Assembly: GCA_028287445.1 (NCBI GenBank)
Contig: JAQBPQ010000241.1
Location: 1 to 52,002 of the forward strand
Reading direction: 5' to 3'
Source of the DNA: Cohnella sp.
Lineage (GTDB): Bacteria; Bacillota; Bacilli; Paenibacillales; Paenibacillaceae
DNA length: 52,002 nt
The position numbers and the translations under genes are program-made. Shown here piece by piece: positions 25,346-34,371 of the stretch; positions within the stretch are counted from its first letter, which is position 1; every line of letters starts with the position of its first letter. Below the pieces are notes generated by a model, which saw nothing but the letters and a program-made list of their open reading frames with translations, did no database searches and was not told where the DNA came from.

Positions 25346-27424
25346 TTATGGATGCTGTTGACCGCCCGGTGTTGAGGATGCTGCAGGATTAGGTGATGCA
25401 GCTACCGCAGATTTTAAAGGGGCTCCCGTTAAACCCACCGCCGCGTCGTATGCGTCAAAAATCTTGCGTCCGATTGGTGCAGCGGCCCAACCGCCGTATC
25501 CGCCTTGCGGAACGACCACGGCGACTGCCAGAGTCGGATTTTCCGCAGGAGCATACGCGATGAACACCCCGTTTTCGACCAGATTTCCTGCTACCCCCTG
25601 CTCGGACGTTCCTGTTTTCCGGTAAAAATTATATTTGAAGTTGTCGAACCCTTGTACTTTAACCAACGCCATCCCATTTTCGATTGTGCGCCAGTAGGAA
25701 TTCGGGAAATTAACCGTGTTCAGCACCTCGGGTTTATACGGTTGAACCACATTTCCCGCGGCGTCTTTGATTTCGTTCACGAATTGAGGTTTGATACGAT
25801 GTCCATGGCTGGCGAGCATCGCCGCATATTGCACCAACTGCAAGGGGGTATATCGTCCTTGCTGACCGAAGGAAGCATAGACCAGTGCGGACTGGGCGCT
25901 GCCCTTCTTGGCTTCGATCTTATAGTTGATAAAACCATTGGACTCGCCAGGGAGTCCGCTGCCCGTTGTAACCCCGAGTCCGAATTGCTTCATGTATTTA
26001 TCCCAGATGTCGACGCCTGACGGGCCATTCTTCATATAAAGAGCGTTGCCGACCATCGCCGACATGAAAGCATTGGATGACTTCGCGATACCCATTGTAG
26101 GAGTCAGCCAGCCGTTTGCCGCGCTGCTTGCATTTTTGACTGTCGTCTCGTGCCCTTTCGAACCGAATGTGAAATATCCGGGGTCCTTAAAGGTGCTGTA
26201 TGGTGTAATGAGCTTCTCGTTTAAACCGACCAAAATGGTGAGCGGCTTCTGCGTAGAACCCAGGTTGACAAGCGACGAAGGATGTTTCCTGCGTTCCTTG
26301 TCGTCTTTATAAGGCGCTTGCACTTCCCGGATCGTCCCGTTGCCGGTAAAAAATTGGACCGCATCGTAATCTTTGGTGCTGATTCCCCCTTGCCAAAGAT
26401 TGGAATTATAATCCGGCATGCTGGCCATGGCGACGACTTTCCCGGTTTTGACTTCCATGGCCACAGCGTACCCGGTGGTGGCGAGTTTCCCTTGACTCTC
26501 GACAGTTCCCGGTGCCGCATGCTGCAGGTTGTACAGCTGATCCATAATCGCCTTTTGAGTCGCTAACTGCACATCTTTGTTGATCGTGAGGAACAAGTTG
26601 TCGCCTTTGACGGGTTTGGTCAACTGCATCGGGCCGATGATCTGGCTCTTGTTGTTGACCGGATAAGACTTGAACCCGTTGCGTCCCCGCAGTTGTTCCT
26701 GATACATCAGTTCAAGTCCGTCGAAACCGACTTCCTCGGAATCGAGATATTTGAGCGTCGGATCTTTGAACGCGGGGTCGAGCTGATCTTGTCGGATTGC
26801 CTTGTATTTGTTGAGGGACGAAGCTCCCTTCATCTGTTTCATATAACCGACCAGTTGAACCGCCACTTTGTCAGGGCTGTATTGGCGAATACTCTCTTCC
26901 ACCACATCAATGCCTTTGAACACCTCGCGGTGTTCCGAGAAAAAGGCGATTTCTTCTTTGGTCAAATCCGATTTGATGCGGCGCTGCTGGTACGATAAGT
27001 AGACTTTTCCCCCAAAGTCCATGTTGGTGAAAACTTCTTCCGCCGTCATCGGCTTTTTCGTTTTGTCTCCATATTTGTCGAACACCTGGACAAGCCGAGC
27101 CGCCATTTGCTGCGCTGCCTCTTCTTTGGTGCCCGGCTCAAGTGTGTAATACAACGACTGGGTCGAGGTCGAATAAGCGATGGGCCGGCCCTGGGAATCG
27201 AAAATGTTGCCGCGGATCGGCGGAATCGGGACATCCCGTGTGCCGATGTCATGTGCCCTGGCCTTTAGCGTTGGGCCGTCCACGAACTGAAGAATCGCCA
27301 ACCGCACGATCAATAGCGAGAACACAAAAAACGTGACAAAGAAAAACATATTCAGACGGAAACTAAAATGGCGACGATTGCGTAATTCTCTTTTTTGCCC
27401 ATCTTCCGACGAAGAATTGCTCAC
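25346..27424 (-). CDS. Class B penicillin-binding protein (transpeptidase)
   Basis: 692 residues. One membrane anchor lies near residues 25-48. The dimerisation/pedestal domain opens with IPPIRGNIFDSQGRPIA. Transpeptidase motifs are GSTQKP (Ser about 390), SSN (about 449-451) and KTGTSEQ near residue 600. This is a monofunctional PBP2/PbpA-like enzyme that cross-links peptidoglycan outside the membrane, usually with a SEDS partner during elongation. The C-terminus ends in a Pro/Ala/Ser-rich tail of about 30 residues. No rodA-like gene is adjacent; a transglutaminase-like membrane gene lies 73 bases upstream on the same strand. Confidence 0.93.
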   Translation of the reverse strand: MSNSSSEDGQKRELRNRRHFSFRLNMFFFVTFFVFSLLIVRLAILQFVDGPTLKARAHDIGTRDVPIPPIRGNIFDSQGRPIAYSTSTQSLYYTLEPGTKEEAAQQMAARLVQVFDKYGDKTKKPMTAEEVFTNMDFGGKVYLSYQQRRIKSDLTKEEIAFFSEHREVFKGIDVVEESIRQYSPDKVAVQLVGYMKQMKGASSLNKYKAIRQDQLDPAFKDPTLKYLDSEEVGFDGLELMYQEQLRGRNGFKSYPVNNKSQIIGPMQLTKPVKGDNLFLTINKDVQLATQKAIMDQLYNLQHAAPGTVESQGKLATTGYAVAMEVKTGKVVAMASMPDYNSNLWQGGISTKDYDAVQFFTGNGTIREVQAPYKDDKERRKHPSSLVNLGSTQKPLTILVGLNEKLITPYSTFKDPGYFTFGSKGHETTVKNASSAANGWLTPTMGIAKSSNAFMSAMVGNALYMKNGPSGVDIWDKYMKQFGLGVTTGSGLPGESNGFINYKIEAKKGSAQSALVYASFGQQGRYTPLQLVQYAAMLASHGHRIKPQFVNEIKDAAGNVVQPYKPEVLNTVNFPNSYWRTIENGMALVKVQGFDNFKYNFYRKTGTSEQGVAGNLVENGVFIAYAPAENPTLAVAVVVPQGGYGGWAAAPIGRKIFDAYDAAVGLTGAPLKSAVAASPNPAASSTPGGQQHP

Positions 27425-27497
27425 CGGTGAACCCTCCTGGCCTTGGTGCTTTAGCGCCTTCCCCTATATAGACGAAGCGAACGGAAACAAAGTTGTA

Positions 27498-28637
27498 TCA
27501 AGCTTGCCGGATATGAGTATCCGAGAAACGCGGAGGGTTGAACCAATCGCCTGACTTGGCCCAAGTCGGATCCAGAGGAATCCACTGCTTGCGGTCAGCT
27601 AAATAAACTTCATTCCAGGCATGCGGTCCGTAACCGCCCCGTCCGTCATAACCAAGTCCCGTGACCACTCTCACATCAAGATTCACGGCTCTTGCCATCG
27701 CGGCATACAACCGGGCGTAATCGATGCAAACACCCTTGCGTGTCGCGAACGTCTGCTCCGGATTTTGCTCTCGCCATTGGCCTTGATTCTCATAAGCCCG
27801 CACCTTATCATCATCGTAGGTAATTCGAGTACCTACCCAATGATAGAGGGCAAGCGCCTTCGATTCCGAGCTTTGCTGTCCGGCAGTGACCGACTTGGCC
27901 GCTTGGACGATATTGTCGGGCAGTTGAGCGTCGATCACGTCATACCGTTTGAGCCACAGCTGACCCAGCTCGGTGGACATGGCTTGGGCAAACACAGGCA
28001 GACGCTGCTCGATCAAAGAACCTGCCGCCGGCCGGATAACTTGGGCGGCTACCTCACGATATAAGCCGGACTGTTGAATGTAACCGGTCAAAGGCCCCTG
28101 CGGAAACAAGGCGCAATAACCGAATAAGACTGCCGTAAACAGCAATGCACGCCCAGCACCCAGCGCGGTTCCGATCGCACCGCCCGCCGCACGGCTCACT
28201 ACACCTCCGGAAGGCATAAGCGTAAACGGAAGCGAGCCGACCTCGGCCAGCAATCGGGCAATCAAACCCGTGAGCAGCCGGACGATCGTATAGCACAACA
28301 GAAAAACGACCGCGAACCGGAACAAAGGCAAATCCCTTAAACCCGATACAATCGTGTAACCGAATTGCACGACGATCGAAGCTCCGGGTTCGGGGCGGGG
28401 CATCCCATGCTGCGTCAACCATGTTTGCAGTCTGGAAGACACCGCGGATGCAGCCAGCGCAGACAGAACAATAGCAGCGATTGTGACTAAAGAGCCGGCC
28501 ACAAAAAAGAAAAGATGCCTGGCGGAGCCCGATGCTCCCCTTCGTATGCCTTGAAACAACGATACGGCGACTATGACAAGCAAAGCCGCCGTGACCACAT
28601 TCGCGCCCTGGATTCCCCAGGTATTCAAACCGGACAT
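27498..28637 (-). CDS. Membrane protein with transglutaminase-like domain
   Basis: 379 residues. The first 190 have four or five membrane helices resembling a CvpA-type module (GGVVSRAAGGAIGTALGAGR). The C-terminal 130 are a transglutaminase/protease-like domain: RKGVCIDYARLYAAMAR (Cys), GPHAWNEVYL (His), PLDPTWA (Asp). All three catalytic residues are present. The domain would face the cell exterior if the helix count is even. Substrate is unknown; the neighbouring PBP gene suggests an envelope role, by inference. Confidence 0.82.
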   Translation of the reverse strand: MSGLNTWGIQGANVVTAALLVIVAVSLFQGIRRGASGSARHLFFFVAGSLVTIAAIVLSALAASAVSSRLQTWLTQHGMPRPEPGASIVVQFGYTIVSGLRDLPLFRFAVVFLLCYTIVRLLTGLIARLLAEVGSLPFTLMPSGGVVSRAAGGAIGTALGAGRALLFTAVLFGYCALFPQGPLTGYIQQSGLYREVAAQVIRPAAGSLIEQRLPVFAQAMSTELGQLWLKRYDVIDAQLPDNIVQAAKSVTAGQQSSESKALALYHWVGTRITYDDDKVRAYENQGQWREQNPEQTFATRKGVCIDYARLYAAMARAVNLDVRVVTGLGYDGRGGYGPHAWNEVYLADRKQWIPLDPTWAKSGDWFNPPRFSDTHIRQA

Positions 28638-28691
28638 CCGATCACCCTCCTATCCGAAGAAATTCCCGCACGGGGATGCCGGATCATACGT

Positions 28692-29147
28692 TTATTTCTT
28701 AGAGGAAGCCCGCGCCGTCACGACCAGATCGCGGACGGCGCCCTCCATGTTCCAAGTGCCGAGCGAAACGCCGTGGAATTTGACCTCCACTTTACCGGAG
28801 TTTGGTACTCCCGTCAGTTCCAGGTTCGGGGTTGTGATCGTATAGGTTCCGTCTGCGTTGTCCTTGTACTTGGCCTTCTCCGCTTCCCCGGCCATCGTCT
28901 TGATCGCTTGGTCTTTGGCTTCCGAAGAAATCTTGCTGCCGATCGCTCCCAAATCCTTGATACTATAACCGCCATAAGCGACGATGCCGAAGAGAATAGC
29001 GGCGATCAGCACCCATTTCAGCACCGTTTTGACCACTTTCGAGATGACGAAGATCGCCAAAATCGCGACAACCACGACTACCCAGTGATCTTTCAGAAAT
29101 TGAAGCCAAGCGTCCGGAGTCCAGGACCCAAGGTCGAAATTCATCAC
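28692..29147 (-). CDS. Hypothetical membrane-anchored protein
   Basis: 151 residues from GTG, or 150 from the ATG that follows; GGAGGAG is 5-8 bases upstream. Two hydrophobic segments (VVVVVAILAIFVISKVV and WVLIAAILFGIVAYGGY) are followed by a helical stretch and a beta-rich domain (YTITTPNLELTG, KVEVKFHGVSLGTWNM). No family was recognised. The layout suggests a membrane anchor with a soluble domain of about 90 residues. It sits 54 bases before the transglutaminase-like gene, so they may be cotranscribed. Confidence 0.7.
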   Translation of the reverse strand: MMNFDLGSWTPDAWLQFLKDHWVVVVVAILAIFVISKVVKTVLKWVLIAAILFGIVAYGGYSIKDLGAIGSKISSEAKDQAIKTMAGEAEKAKYKDNADGTYTITTPNLELTGVPNSGKVEVKFHGVSLGTWNMEGAVRDLVVTARASSKK

Positions 29148-29208
29148 CGATTCTCCTCCCCCCGTAACTTCATAACGAAGAATAATTAACCGAGTTGTAT
29201 ACCTTTTT

Positions 29209-29238
29209 ATTATACCTTACGTACTTGTACCCCGTAAA
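29209..29238 (-). promoter_or_regulatory. Candidate promoter for the 28692-29147 gene
   Basis: Minus-strand TTTACG, 18-base spacer, perfect TATAAT. The TACTTGTAC and GTACAAGTA arms at 29223-29231 and 29266-29274 form a possible long-loop hairpin spanning this and the divergent MFS promoter. Confidence 0.5.
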
Positions 29239-29314
29239 CGAGGGTATATCCCGGGCTTGTCATACGTACAAGTAGGATATGGATTACTGGGGATCATCAA
29301 GGAGGTCGGTATGT

Positions 29315-30523
29315 GTGAAAACCGCGGTTTGGCTCTATTTTTTCCTGTTCGTCGCTTTTTTCGATCTGCACGCGCAGTTTCCGATGCTGACGCCTTTTGC
29401 GGTGTCTCTGGGCGCAGCCCCGTCGTTCATCGGGCTGGTGATGGGCATATATTCACTCACTCATCTTCCCGGCAACTTGCTGGCCGGTTATGGAGTAGAT
29501 CGATTTGGAAGCCGTCTGTTCATTGCGGCAAGTATGACGGGCGCCGGCGTTTTGTTGTTGCTGCAAGCCCGCGTTACCGACCCGTGGCAACTGCTCTATA
29601 TTCGAGCCGTCAGCGGGTTCGTGCTGGCCTTCTTGTCTCCCGCTTGCATGGCGCTGCTGGCAAGGTTGGCACGAAACCACTTCCACCAAGGGAAGTTGAT
29701 GGCCGGCAACGGACTGGTCCACACTATTGCCTCTGTCGTGTCACCCGCGGCCGGCGCTTGGCTGGCCGCCACGATCGGCTTTCATGCCTCATTCACCATA
29801 TTGGGGTGGATACTGCTCGTAACAGGTATTACTTCACTTGGCTTCATACGAGAACCGGCCAAGCTGCCGATGAACAGCAGCGGACAGACGGACAGCCACC
29901 ATCCAAGTACACACGGCTCATGGCAGGAGCCTGCGAAACAGACACCTGGTGAAGCGGGGGGCGCCGAACCGTTTCCTTGGGTCGTGTTCAGTTTGCCCGT
30001 CGCTCTCTCATGCGCCCAGGGTATTCTCTCCTTTGAGCTTCCATTGCACGCCCGGACGGCTTCCGAGGTGATGACGGTCGGTATTTTATTCTCGGTCATC
30101 AGTTTAGGAGCTCTAGCCACCCTCGGCCTGCTGTTCCTCAATCGATACCTGCCCTACTCCCGTACGATATGCGGTCTCGGTGTGCTCGCCTGCGGCTATT
30201 ACGCTCTGGCGGCGGGTTGGCCTCTTCCGTTTATGCTCGTTCTGTTCGTGCTGGGGATGGCCAAAGGCGTCCTCTTTCCGGCCATGACCTCGTTTCTGCT
30301 GCAATTAAGCGGCGCGACCCGCTACGGCCGAACTTTCTCCTACCTCTCCATCGCTTTGTCGATCGGTTCCTTCCTCGGACCGGTCGCGGCCGGCATGGTT
30401 CGCGATCGGTTTTCGCCGTTTTTCCTGTCCTTCTTGGCGCTCATGACCGCGCTGCTGTTTTTGTACCCGCGCCGTATTTATCACAAGGGTTGGCAAGGAC
30501 GTACCGCCGCACCCCCCGCCTGA
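29315..30523 (+). CDS. Major facilitator superfamily transporter
   Basis: 402 residues from GTG at 29315, nine bases after GGAGG; the longer frame from 29279 has no ribosome site. Twelve membrane helices with the loop 2-3 motif GYGVDRFGSR and the central hydrophilic loop around residues 185-225. Drug or sugar efflux type; substrate cannot be inferred. A large shadow frame overlaps its first 650 bases and is not real. Confidence 0.88.
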   Translation: MKTAVWLYFFLFVAFFDLHAQFPMLTPFAVSLGAAPSFIGLVMGIYSLTHLPGNLLAGYGVDRFGSRLFIAASMTGAGVLLLLQARVTDPWQLLYIRAVSGFVLAFLSPACMALLARLARNHFHQGKLMAGNGLVHTIASVVSPAAGAWLAATIGFHASFTILGWILLVTGITSLGFIREPAKLPMNSSGQTDSHHPSTHGSWQEPAKQTPGEAGGAEPFPWVVFSLPVALSCAQGILSFELPLHARTASEVMTVGILFSVISLGALATLGLLFLNRYLPYSRTICGLGVLACGYYALAAGWPLPFMLVLFVLGMAKGVLFPAMTSFLLQLSGATRYGRTFSYLSIALSIGSFLGPVAAGMVRDRFSPFFLSFLALMTALLFLYPRRIYHKGWQGRTAAPPA

Positions 30524-30616
30524 TCCATCTGAAACAGCGTATCGTCCGTCTGCTGGGTATCCGCACAAGTCAATGACCATACGGGCGCATATCATGCACC
30601 GTGGGGGTGAATGCTT

Positions 30617-30712
30617 ATGTCCCAGTACGCAGGACATGGCCACTACGGGGTGACGGCCATCTTGGTTCTTGTTCTTTTCATTTTGCTCATTCTCGTTTTG
30701 ACACTCAGTTAA
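30617..30712 (+). CDS. YjcZ-family small sporulation membrane peptide
   Basis: 31 residues: MSQYAGHGHYGVTAILVLVL followed by a hydrophobic FILLILVLTLS. A short Gly/Tyr/His-rich head and a single membrane helix ending close to the C-terminus match the small YjcZ-like proteins of spore formers. GGGGGTGA lies six bases upstream of the ATG, and a terminator follows. It is too short for standard gene callers. Its role in spores is unknown. Confidence 0.75.
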   Translation: MSQYAGHGHYGVTAILVLVLFILLILVLTLS

Positions 30713-30719
30713 AGGGATT

Positions 30720-30776
30720 GACCGGTTGCAGCGGTTCCGATAACCAAACGGCAGCCGCATCAGACCGGTTTTTTTC
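30720..30776 (+). terminator. Terminator of the YjcZ-like gene
   Basis: Self-complementary ACCGGT arms (30721-30726 and 30764-30769) with an inner GCGG/CCGC stem, then seven T. Confidence 0.6.
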
Positions 30777-30889
30777 TTATCCGTCTCCGGACAAGCTTTG
30801 GAAGCCTGGACTTACGAACCGTCATTCGTGGTACAATACAAAAAACGATTTTACTCCTTTGCATACGTCGTGAAACGGGGGTATTCGCC

Positions 30890-31231
30890 ATGGATATCGT
30901 CATTATCGTAGAGGGCAAGAACGATAAAAGCCGGTTGGCCCGCGTCCTGTCACCCGAAGTCCCGATCCTCTGCACCTTCGGTACGCTCAATACGCTTCGG
31001 ATGGAGTCCCTGCGTATAACCGCAAGTGACAAACAGGTCTACCTGTTCGTGGATAATGACACATCGGGCAGCCGCATTCGCGGCGTACTCAAGGACGTCT
31101 TCCCGGATGCCGAGCACATTTATACCCGACGTGGGTATAAGGGCGTTGAGGGCACTCCCGAGGAATATTTGATCCAACAGCTGGAAAAGGCCGGACTGGA
31201 GGAATTTATCCTTTACCCAGCAAGCCTTTGA
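30890..31231 (+). CDS. Small stand-alone TOPRIM protein
   Basis: 113 residues. IIVEGKNDKSRLARVL holds the TOPRIM glutamate and VYLFVDNDTSGSRIR the DxD pair, so the metal site is intact. This is the topology of RNase M5 and of short OLD/primase-like TOPRIM proteins, but the RNase M5 C-terminal domain is absent. A nucleic-acid phosphodiester role is the family expectation; substrate unknown. The last 26 bases overlap the end of the sco gene on the other strand. Confidence 0.82.
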   Translation: MDIVIIVEGKNDKSRLARVLSPEVPILCTFGTLNTLRMESLRITASDKQVYLFVDNDTSGSRIRGVLKDVFPDAEHIYTRRGYKGVEGTPEEYLIQQLEKAGLEEFILYPASL

Positions 31232-31862
31232 TTTCTTTCACGAGGTCGCTAAGCGGCAGGTTATTCTTGCCGTTGGCGAAATAGTCCTGGGCGGATATCC
31301 AGTCACGGATCTGCCCCTTTTGGTCAAGTAACACGATCAAGTTCATATGACTGAAGTTGCCATCCGGGCCCTTTTGGACCGGAATCTGATACTTCATGGC
31401 AAGTGCAGCCGTTTGATTCTCGTCTCCCCGCAGGAATTTCCATCCGCTGTAATCCACATCAAATTGCTTGCCAAATTCTTTAAGCCGTTCGGGCGTATCC
31501 CGCACAGGATCGATGGTGACCGACAAGAATTGCACTTTGTTTCCGAAAAGACCGTCTTTTTTTAACTCATTCTGAGCCTGTGACATGAGAAAGGTAGTCG
31601 GCGGACATACGTCCGGGCAGTAAGAGAAAAAAAAGTACAACAAGCGTACTTTACCGTTCGTATTGTCGAGGGACACGGTTTTGCCGTCGATACCGGTATA
31701 CGAAAACGGTGTACCTTTGCCCTGAACCGGCAGAGCGGAGCCCGAATCCCGGTTCTGGCTCCACAGGATATAAGCGCCCAGCACCAAGCACAGTGCCAGT
31801 ACGATCAATGAAAATCCATATCTTTTGAAGAACGGCCGCTGAACTCTTTGTTGATCTTCCAC
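31206..31862 (-). CDS. SCO1/SenC-family cytochrome oxidase assembly protein
   Basis: 218 residues. An N-terminal membrane anchor (SLIVLALCLVLGAYILW) is followed by an extracytoplasmic thioredoxin-like domain. Copper ligands FSYCPDVCP (C82, C86) and the partner His in FSHMNL (H172) are present, with VTIDPVRDTPERL between. Sco proteins deliver copper to the CuA site of cytochrome c oxidase. It starts 4 bases after ctaB ends, so the two assembly factors are one transcript. Confidence 0.94.
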   Translation of the reverse strand: MEDQQRVQRPFFKRYGFSLIVLALCLVLGAYILWSQNRDSGSALPVQGKGTPFSYTGIDGKTVSLDNTNGKVRLLYFFFSYCPDVCPPTTFLMSQAQNELKKDGLFGNKVQFLSVTIDPVRDTPERLKEFGKQFDVDYSGWKFLRGDENQTAALAMKYQIPVQKGPDGNFSHMNLIVLLDQKGQIRDWISAQDYFANGKNNLPLSDLVKEIKGLLGKG

Positions 31863-31866
31863 GACC

Positions 31867-32724
31867 TCACACCCCGTTCGTATCCAAGATCATGAGCAAA
31901 AATACGACCATCAGGTAGTTGATGGAGATGAAGAAGTCCGTTTTGGCCCATTTCTCGTCGTCTTTGGCGCGAAGTCCGGCCACCGCATGGATGAGCCACA
32001 ACGTGCCGAGAACAAGAGAAAGAATCAGAAAATAAATGCCTACATACCCGTATTTGTAAAACAAAATGGAAGCCGGCAGTAAAAGGAAAATGTAAGGTAA
32101 CATCTGCCACTTCGTCCGGGTCACGCCTTTCACGACCGGAAGAAGCGGAAACCCTGCAGCCCGGTATTCTTCGCGCCTGCGAATGGCCAGCGACCAAAAA
32201 TGGGCCGGCTGCCAAAGAAACAGCAGAGCGAACAAGATCCACGCGCCTTCGTCAACGGTAGCTGTCACCGCACAGTAACCGATGACGGGCGGCATTGCGC
32301 CGGAAATCCCTCCGATGGAAGTGCTCCAGGTGGAGCTGCGTTTCAGCCACATCGTATAAACGACGACATAGACAAACATGCCGAGAAGACCAAGCCAGCC
32401 GGTCAGCGGATTGACGAGCAGGAACAACACAGCGAGCCCTGCCAGACCGAGAAGGAAGGCGTATGCCAATACGAAAGGCGGGGTCAGTCGTCCCTGTGGG
32501 AGCGCCCGATCCTGTGTCCGCGCCATTTTCGTGTCGAAATCCCGGTCTAAATAGTTGTTGAAGACGCAGGCGGATGCCATCGTCAGGGCAGAACCGATAA
32601 GCATCCAAATGAGCAGCCAAATGTCTATATGCCATTGGGAAGCGACCCAGAAACCGCCGAAAGCCGCGAACAGGTTCAGACGGATGATTTTCGGCTTCGT
32701 GAGGGCCACAAGATCTTTGAACAC
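31867..32724 (-). CDS. ctaB: Protoheme IX farnesyltransferase (heme O synthase)
   Basis: 285 residues from GTG at 32724, six bases after AAGGAGG; the open frame runs further upstream but lacks another ribosome site. UbiA-family prenyltransferase: Asp-rich NNYLDRDFDTKMARTQDR near residue 55, and YTMWLKRSSTWSTSIGGISGAMPPV near 130 (split here as YTMWLKRSS and IGGISGAMPP), with about eight membrane helices. It adds a farnesyl group to heme B. CtaA at 18.6-19.5 kb would use the product. Confidence 0.94.
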   Translation of the reverse strand: MFKDLVALTKPKIIRLNLFAAFGGFWVASQWHIDIWLLIWMLIGSALTMASACVFNNYLDRDFDTKMARTQDRALPQGRLTPPFVLAYAFLLGLAGLAVLFLLVNPLTGWLGLLGMFVYVVVYTMWLKRSSTWSTSIGGISGAMPPVIGYCAVTATVDEGAWILFALLFLWQPAHFWSLAIRRREEYRAAGFPLLPVVKGVTRTKWQMLPYIFLLLPASILFYKYGYVGIYFLILSLVLGTLWLIHAVAGLRAKDDEKWAKTDFFISINYLMVVFLLMILDTNGV

Positions 32725-32952
32725 GAGGTTCCTCCTTGATGTCGAATGACGGCATCGGCGAACTTTATCCATCCATGATACCCCAAATGGAAACGGCTTG
32801 ACAACGTTCGCGCCCCCATGTTCATGAATTCGCCACGGCCTGTGAACAACGTGAGAACATAAGGCATGACGAGGAGACCAGTCACCAAAACCGGGCCCAC
32901 GAAATACACTGTATTGCGATAATCGCCCATTGCAAAAAGAAAGGGATGGCAA

Positions 32953-33378
32953 ATGATGGCCGTCGTCAAGGCGAACAGCAAAGACATTCAATTGTTGGGC
33001 CGATTGTTACGAGCGGAAGCGGAAGGCGAAGGGGATCTCGGTATGCTGATGGTGGGAAACGTCGGAATCAACCGGGTACGCGGGAACTGTCTCGATTTTA
33101 AAAACATCCGCTCAATCCCCAACATGATTTATCAATCGCCCGGCGGATTCGAAGCGGTTCAAAAACCGTACTTTTATCAAAGAGCCAGAGAAAAGTATAC
33201 CCGGTTGGCACGCAGATCCGTCAACGGCGAAAGGCAGCATCCCGCGTCCAATGCGCTTTGGTATTTTCGTCCTGTCGGCGATTGTCCGCCAACGTGGTGG
33301 AATCAGAATCGCACAGGACGGTACAAGGCCCATTGCTTCTACGCGCCGAATCCGCAGGATTGTCCAAGCGTTTACTAA
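32953..33378 (+). CDS. cwlJ: Spore cortex-lytic hydrolase CwlJ
   Basis: 141 residues, ATG seven bases after AAAGGG. It is a single hydrolase_2 domain: LLGRLLRAEAEGEGDLGMLM with the catalytic Glu, VGNVGINRVRGNCLDFK, ARRSVNGERQHP and LWYFRPVGDCPPTW, closing with KAHCFYAPNPQDC. This is closer to CwlJ than to SleB, because it lacks a signal peptide and peptidoglycan-binding domain. CwlJ degrades cortex muramic-lactam peptidoglycan during germination, triggered by Ca-DPA. gerQ follows after 26 bases, the conserved partner. The 228-base gap upstream to ctaB holds the divergent promoters. Confidence 0.92.
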   Translation: MMAVVKANSKDIQLLGRLLRAEAEGEGDLGMLMVGNVGINRVRGNCLDFKNIRSIPNMIYQSPGGFEAVQKPYFYQRAREKYTRLARRSVNGERQHPASNALWYFRPVGDCPPTWWNQNRTGRYKAHCFYAPNPQDCPSVY

Positions 33379-33404
33379 ACCTTCCCATATAAGGAGGAAG
33401 ATCG

Positions 33405-33989
33405 ATGCTTAACAACAAAATGCACTGGCCCACGTACCCGGCGGCTGCCGGACCGACGATGGTGTCCCCGGCCATGCAAGGGCCGGGCATGGGGGCCATA
33501 CCTAACGCCGGATATCCGGGCACAATGCCAGGCTTCGGCGGCTACCCAGGCGCCATGTCGGGCGGCGGCTATCCTGGCACTATGCCTGGCGGCGGCTATC
33601 CGGGATACATGACCGGTGTGGGAGGCGCAAGCACCATGATTCCGGGTGTCGCACCGCCGCCTGTGCCGAGCGGGGCGCATATGTTACCGGACGGTACTCC
33701 GCTGCCGCCTTCGCAAGAGGAATCTTATGTAGAAAATATTTTGCGGATGAACCTCGGAAAAGTGGCGACCATCTACATGACGTTTGAAAACAACTCCCAG
33801 TGGAACGCCAAAATTTTCAAAGGAGCGCTCGAGGCCGCCGGACGCGATCATATTATCATCAGCGATCCGACGACGGGCAGACGTTATTTGCTGCTGACGG
33901 TGAACCTGGACTATATCACGTTTGACGAACCGCTTACTTACACGCTTCCTTTCGGCAGCACGGGCGGAGGAATTACCCGTTCGCAATAA
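33405..33989 (+). CDS. gerQ: Spore coat protein GerQ
   Basis: 194 residues, ATG after AAGGAGG. The N-terminal half is a low-complexity Gly-Tyr-Pro-Met repeat (GGYPG and GTMPG units at residues 25-70). The C-terminal half is the conserved domain SYVENILRMNLGKVATIYMT with FENNSQWNAKIFKG, ending in ISDPTTGRRYLLLTVNLDYI (20 residues). GerQ is needed for CwlJ localisation in the spore, and lysines near its N-terminus are cross-linked by transglutaminase in Bacillus. The repeat is longer than in B. subtilis GerQ. Downstream of cwlJ, as expected. Confidence 0.9.
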   Translation: MLNNKMHWPTYPAAAGPTMVSPAMQGPGMGAIPNAGYPGTMPGFGGYPGAMSGGGYPGTMPGGGYPGYMTGVGGASTMIPGVAPPPVPSGAHMLPDGTPLPPSQEESYVENILRMNLGKVATIYMTFENNSQWNAKIFKGALEAAGRDHIIISDPTTGRRYLLLTVNLDYITFDEPLTYTLPFGSTGGGITRSQ

Positions 33990-34260
33990 CGGCGCGAAAC
34001 GTCCACAACCGAAGGGCTTCACGGCCCCCTTTCACCCACTGCTCCATTTGCCTCCATTCGGAACGCCCTTCCAGGCGTTCTTTTTGTATTCGTAAGGCCT
34101 CCTCTTCCCCGGAAGTCCGCCAAATTTCCACGAAAACACCCGGCTGACCGGTGTTTTCCAACAACTCCGCGGCAAGCCACAAATAAGGGTGGGTTTGCAC
34201 CCATTGCCGAAACGATTCTCGATTCGGTGCCGTAATCACATACTCGCAAAACAAGATCAT
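33973..34260 (-). CDS. Hypothetical protein (possible antibiotic-biosynthesis-monooxygenase-like fold)
   Basis: 95 residues from the ATG at 34260, directly after GGAGGGAAGGGGT. It begins ILFCEYVITAPNRESFRQWV, followed by LLENTGQPGVFVEIWR, RIQKERLEGRSEW and a final LRLWTFRAV. Alternating strands and helices with a terminal strand recall a ferredoxin-like dimeric alpha-beta barrel, but no family is certain. The 3' end overlaps gerQ by 17 bases on the opposite strand. Confidence 0.6.
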   Translation of the reverse strand: MILFCEYVITAPNRESFRQWVQTHPYLWLAAELLENTGQPGVFVEIWRTSGEEEALRIQKERLEGRSEWRQMEQWVKGGREALRLWTFRAVIANG

Positions 34261-34371
34261 ACCCCTTCCCTCCTTCATATTTGTGACGGAAGACGTTCAT
34301 ACTGAATCTTAAGGGGCATACATGTTCTTCATCGCTGCCGCCACAATAAACAACAGGGGAGGACGCATGCC

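Noticed and set aside
29257-29952. 231-residue plus frame overlapping the MFS gene
   Set aside because: Shadow of the transporter in another frame; Arg/Gly-rich translation without motif or ribosome site.
32676-32987. 103-residue minus frame between ctaB and cwlJ
   Set aside because: It has one hydrophobic stretch, but it overlaps both ctaB and cwlJ starts and has no ribosome site.
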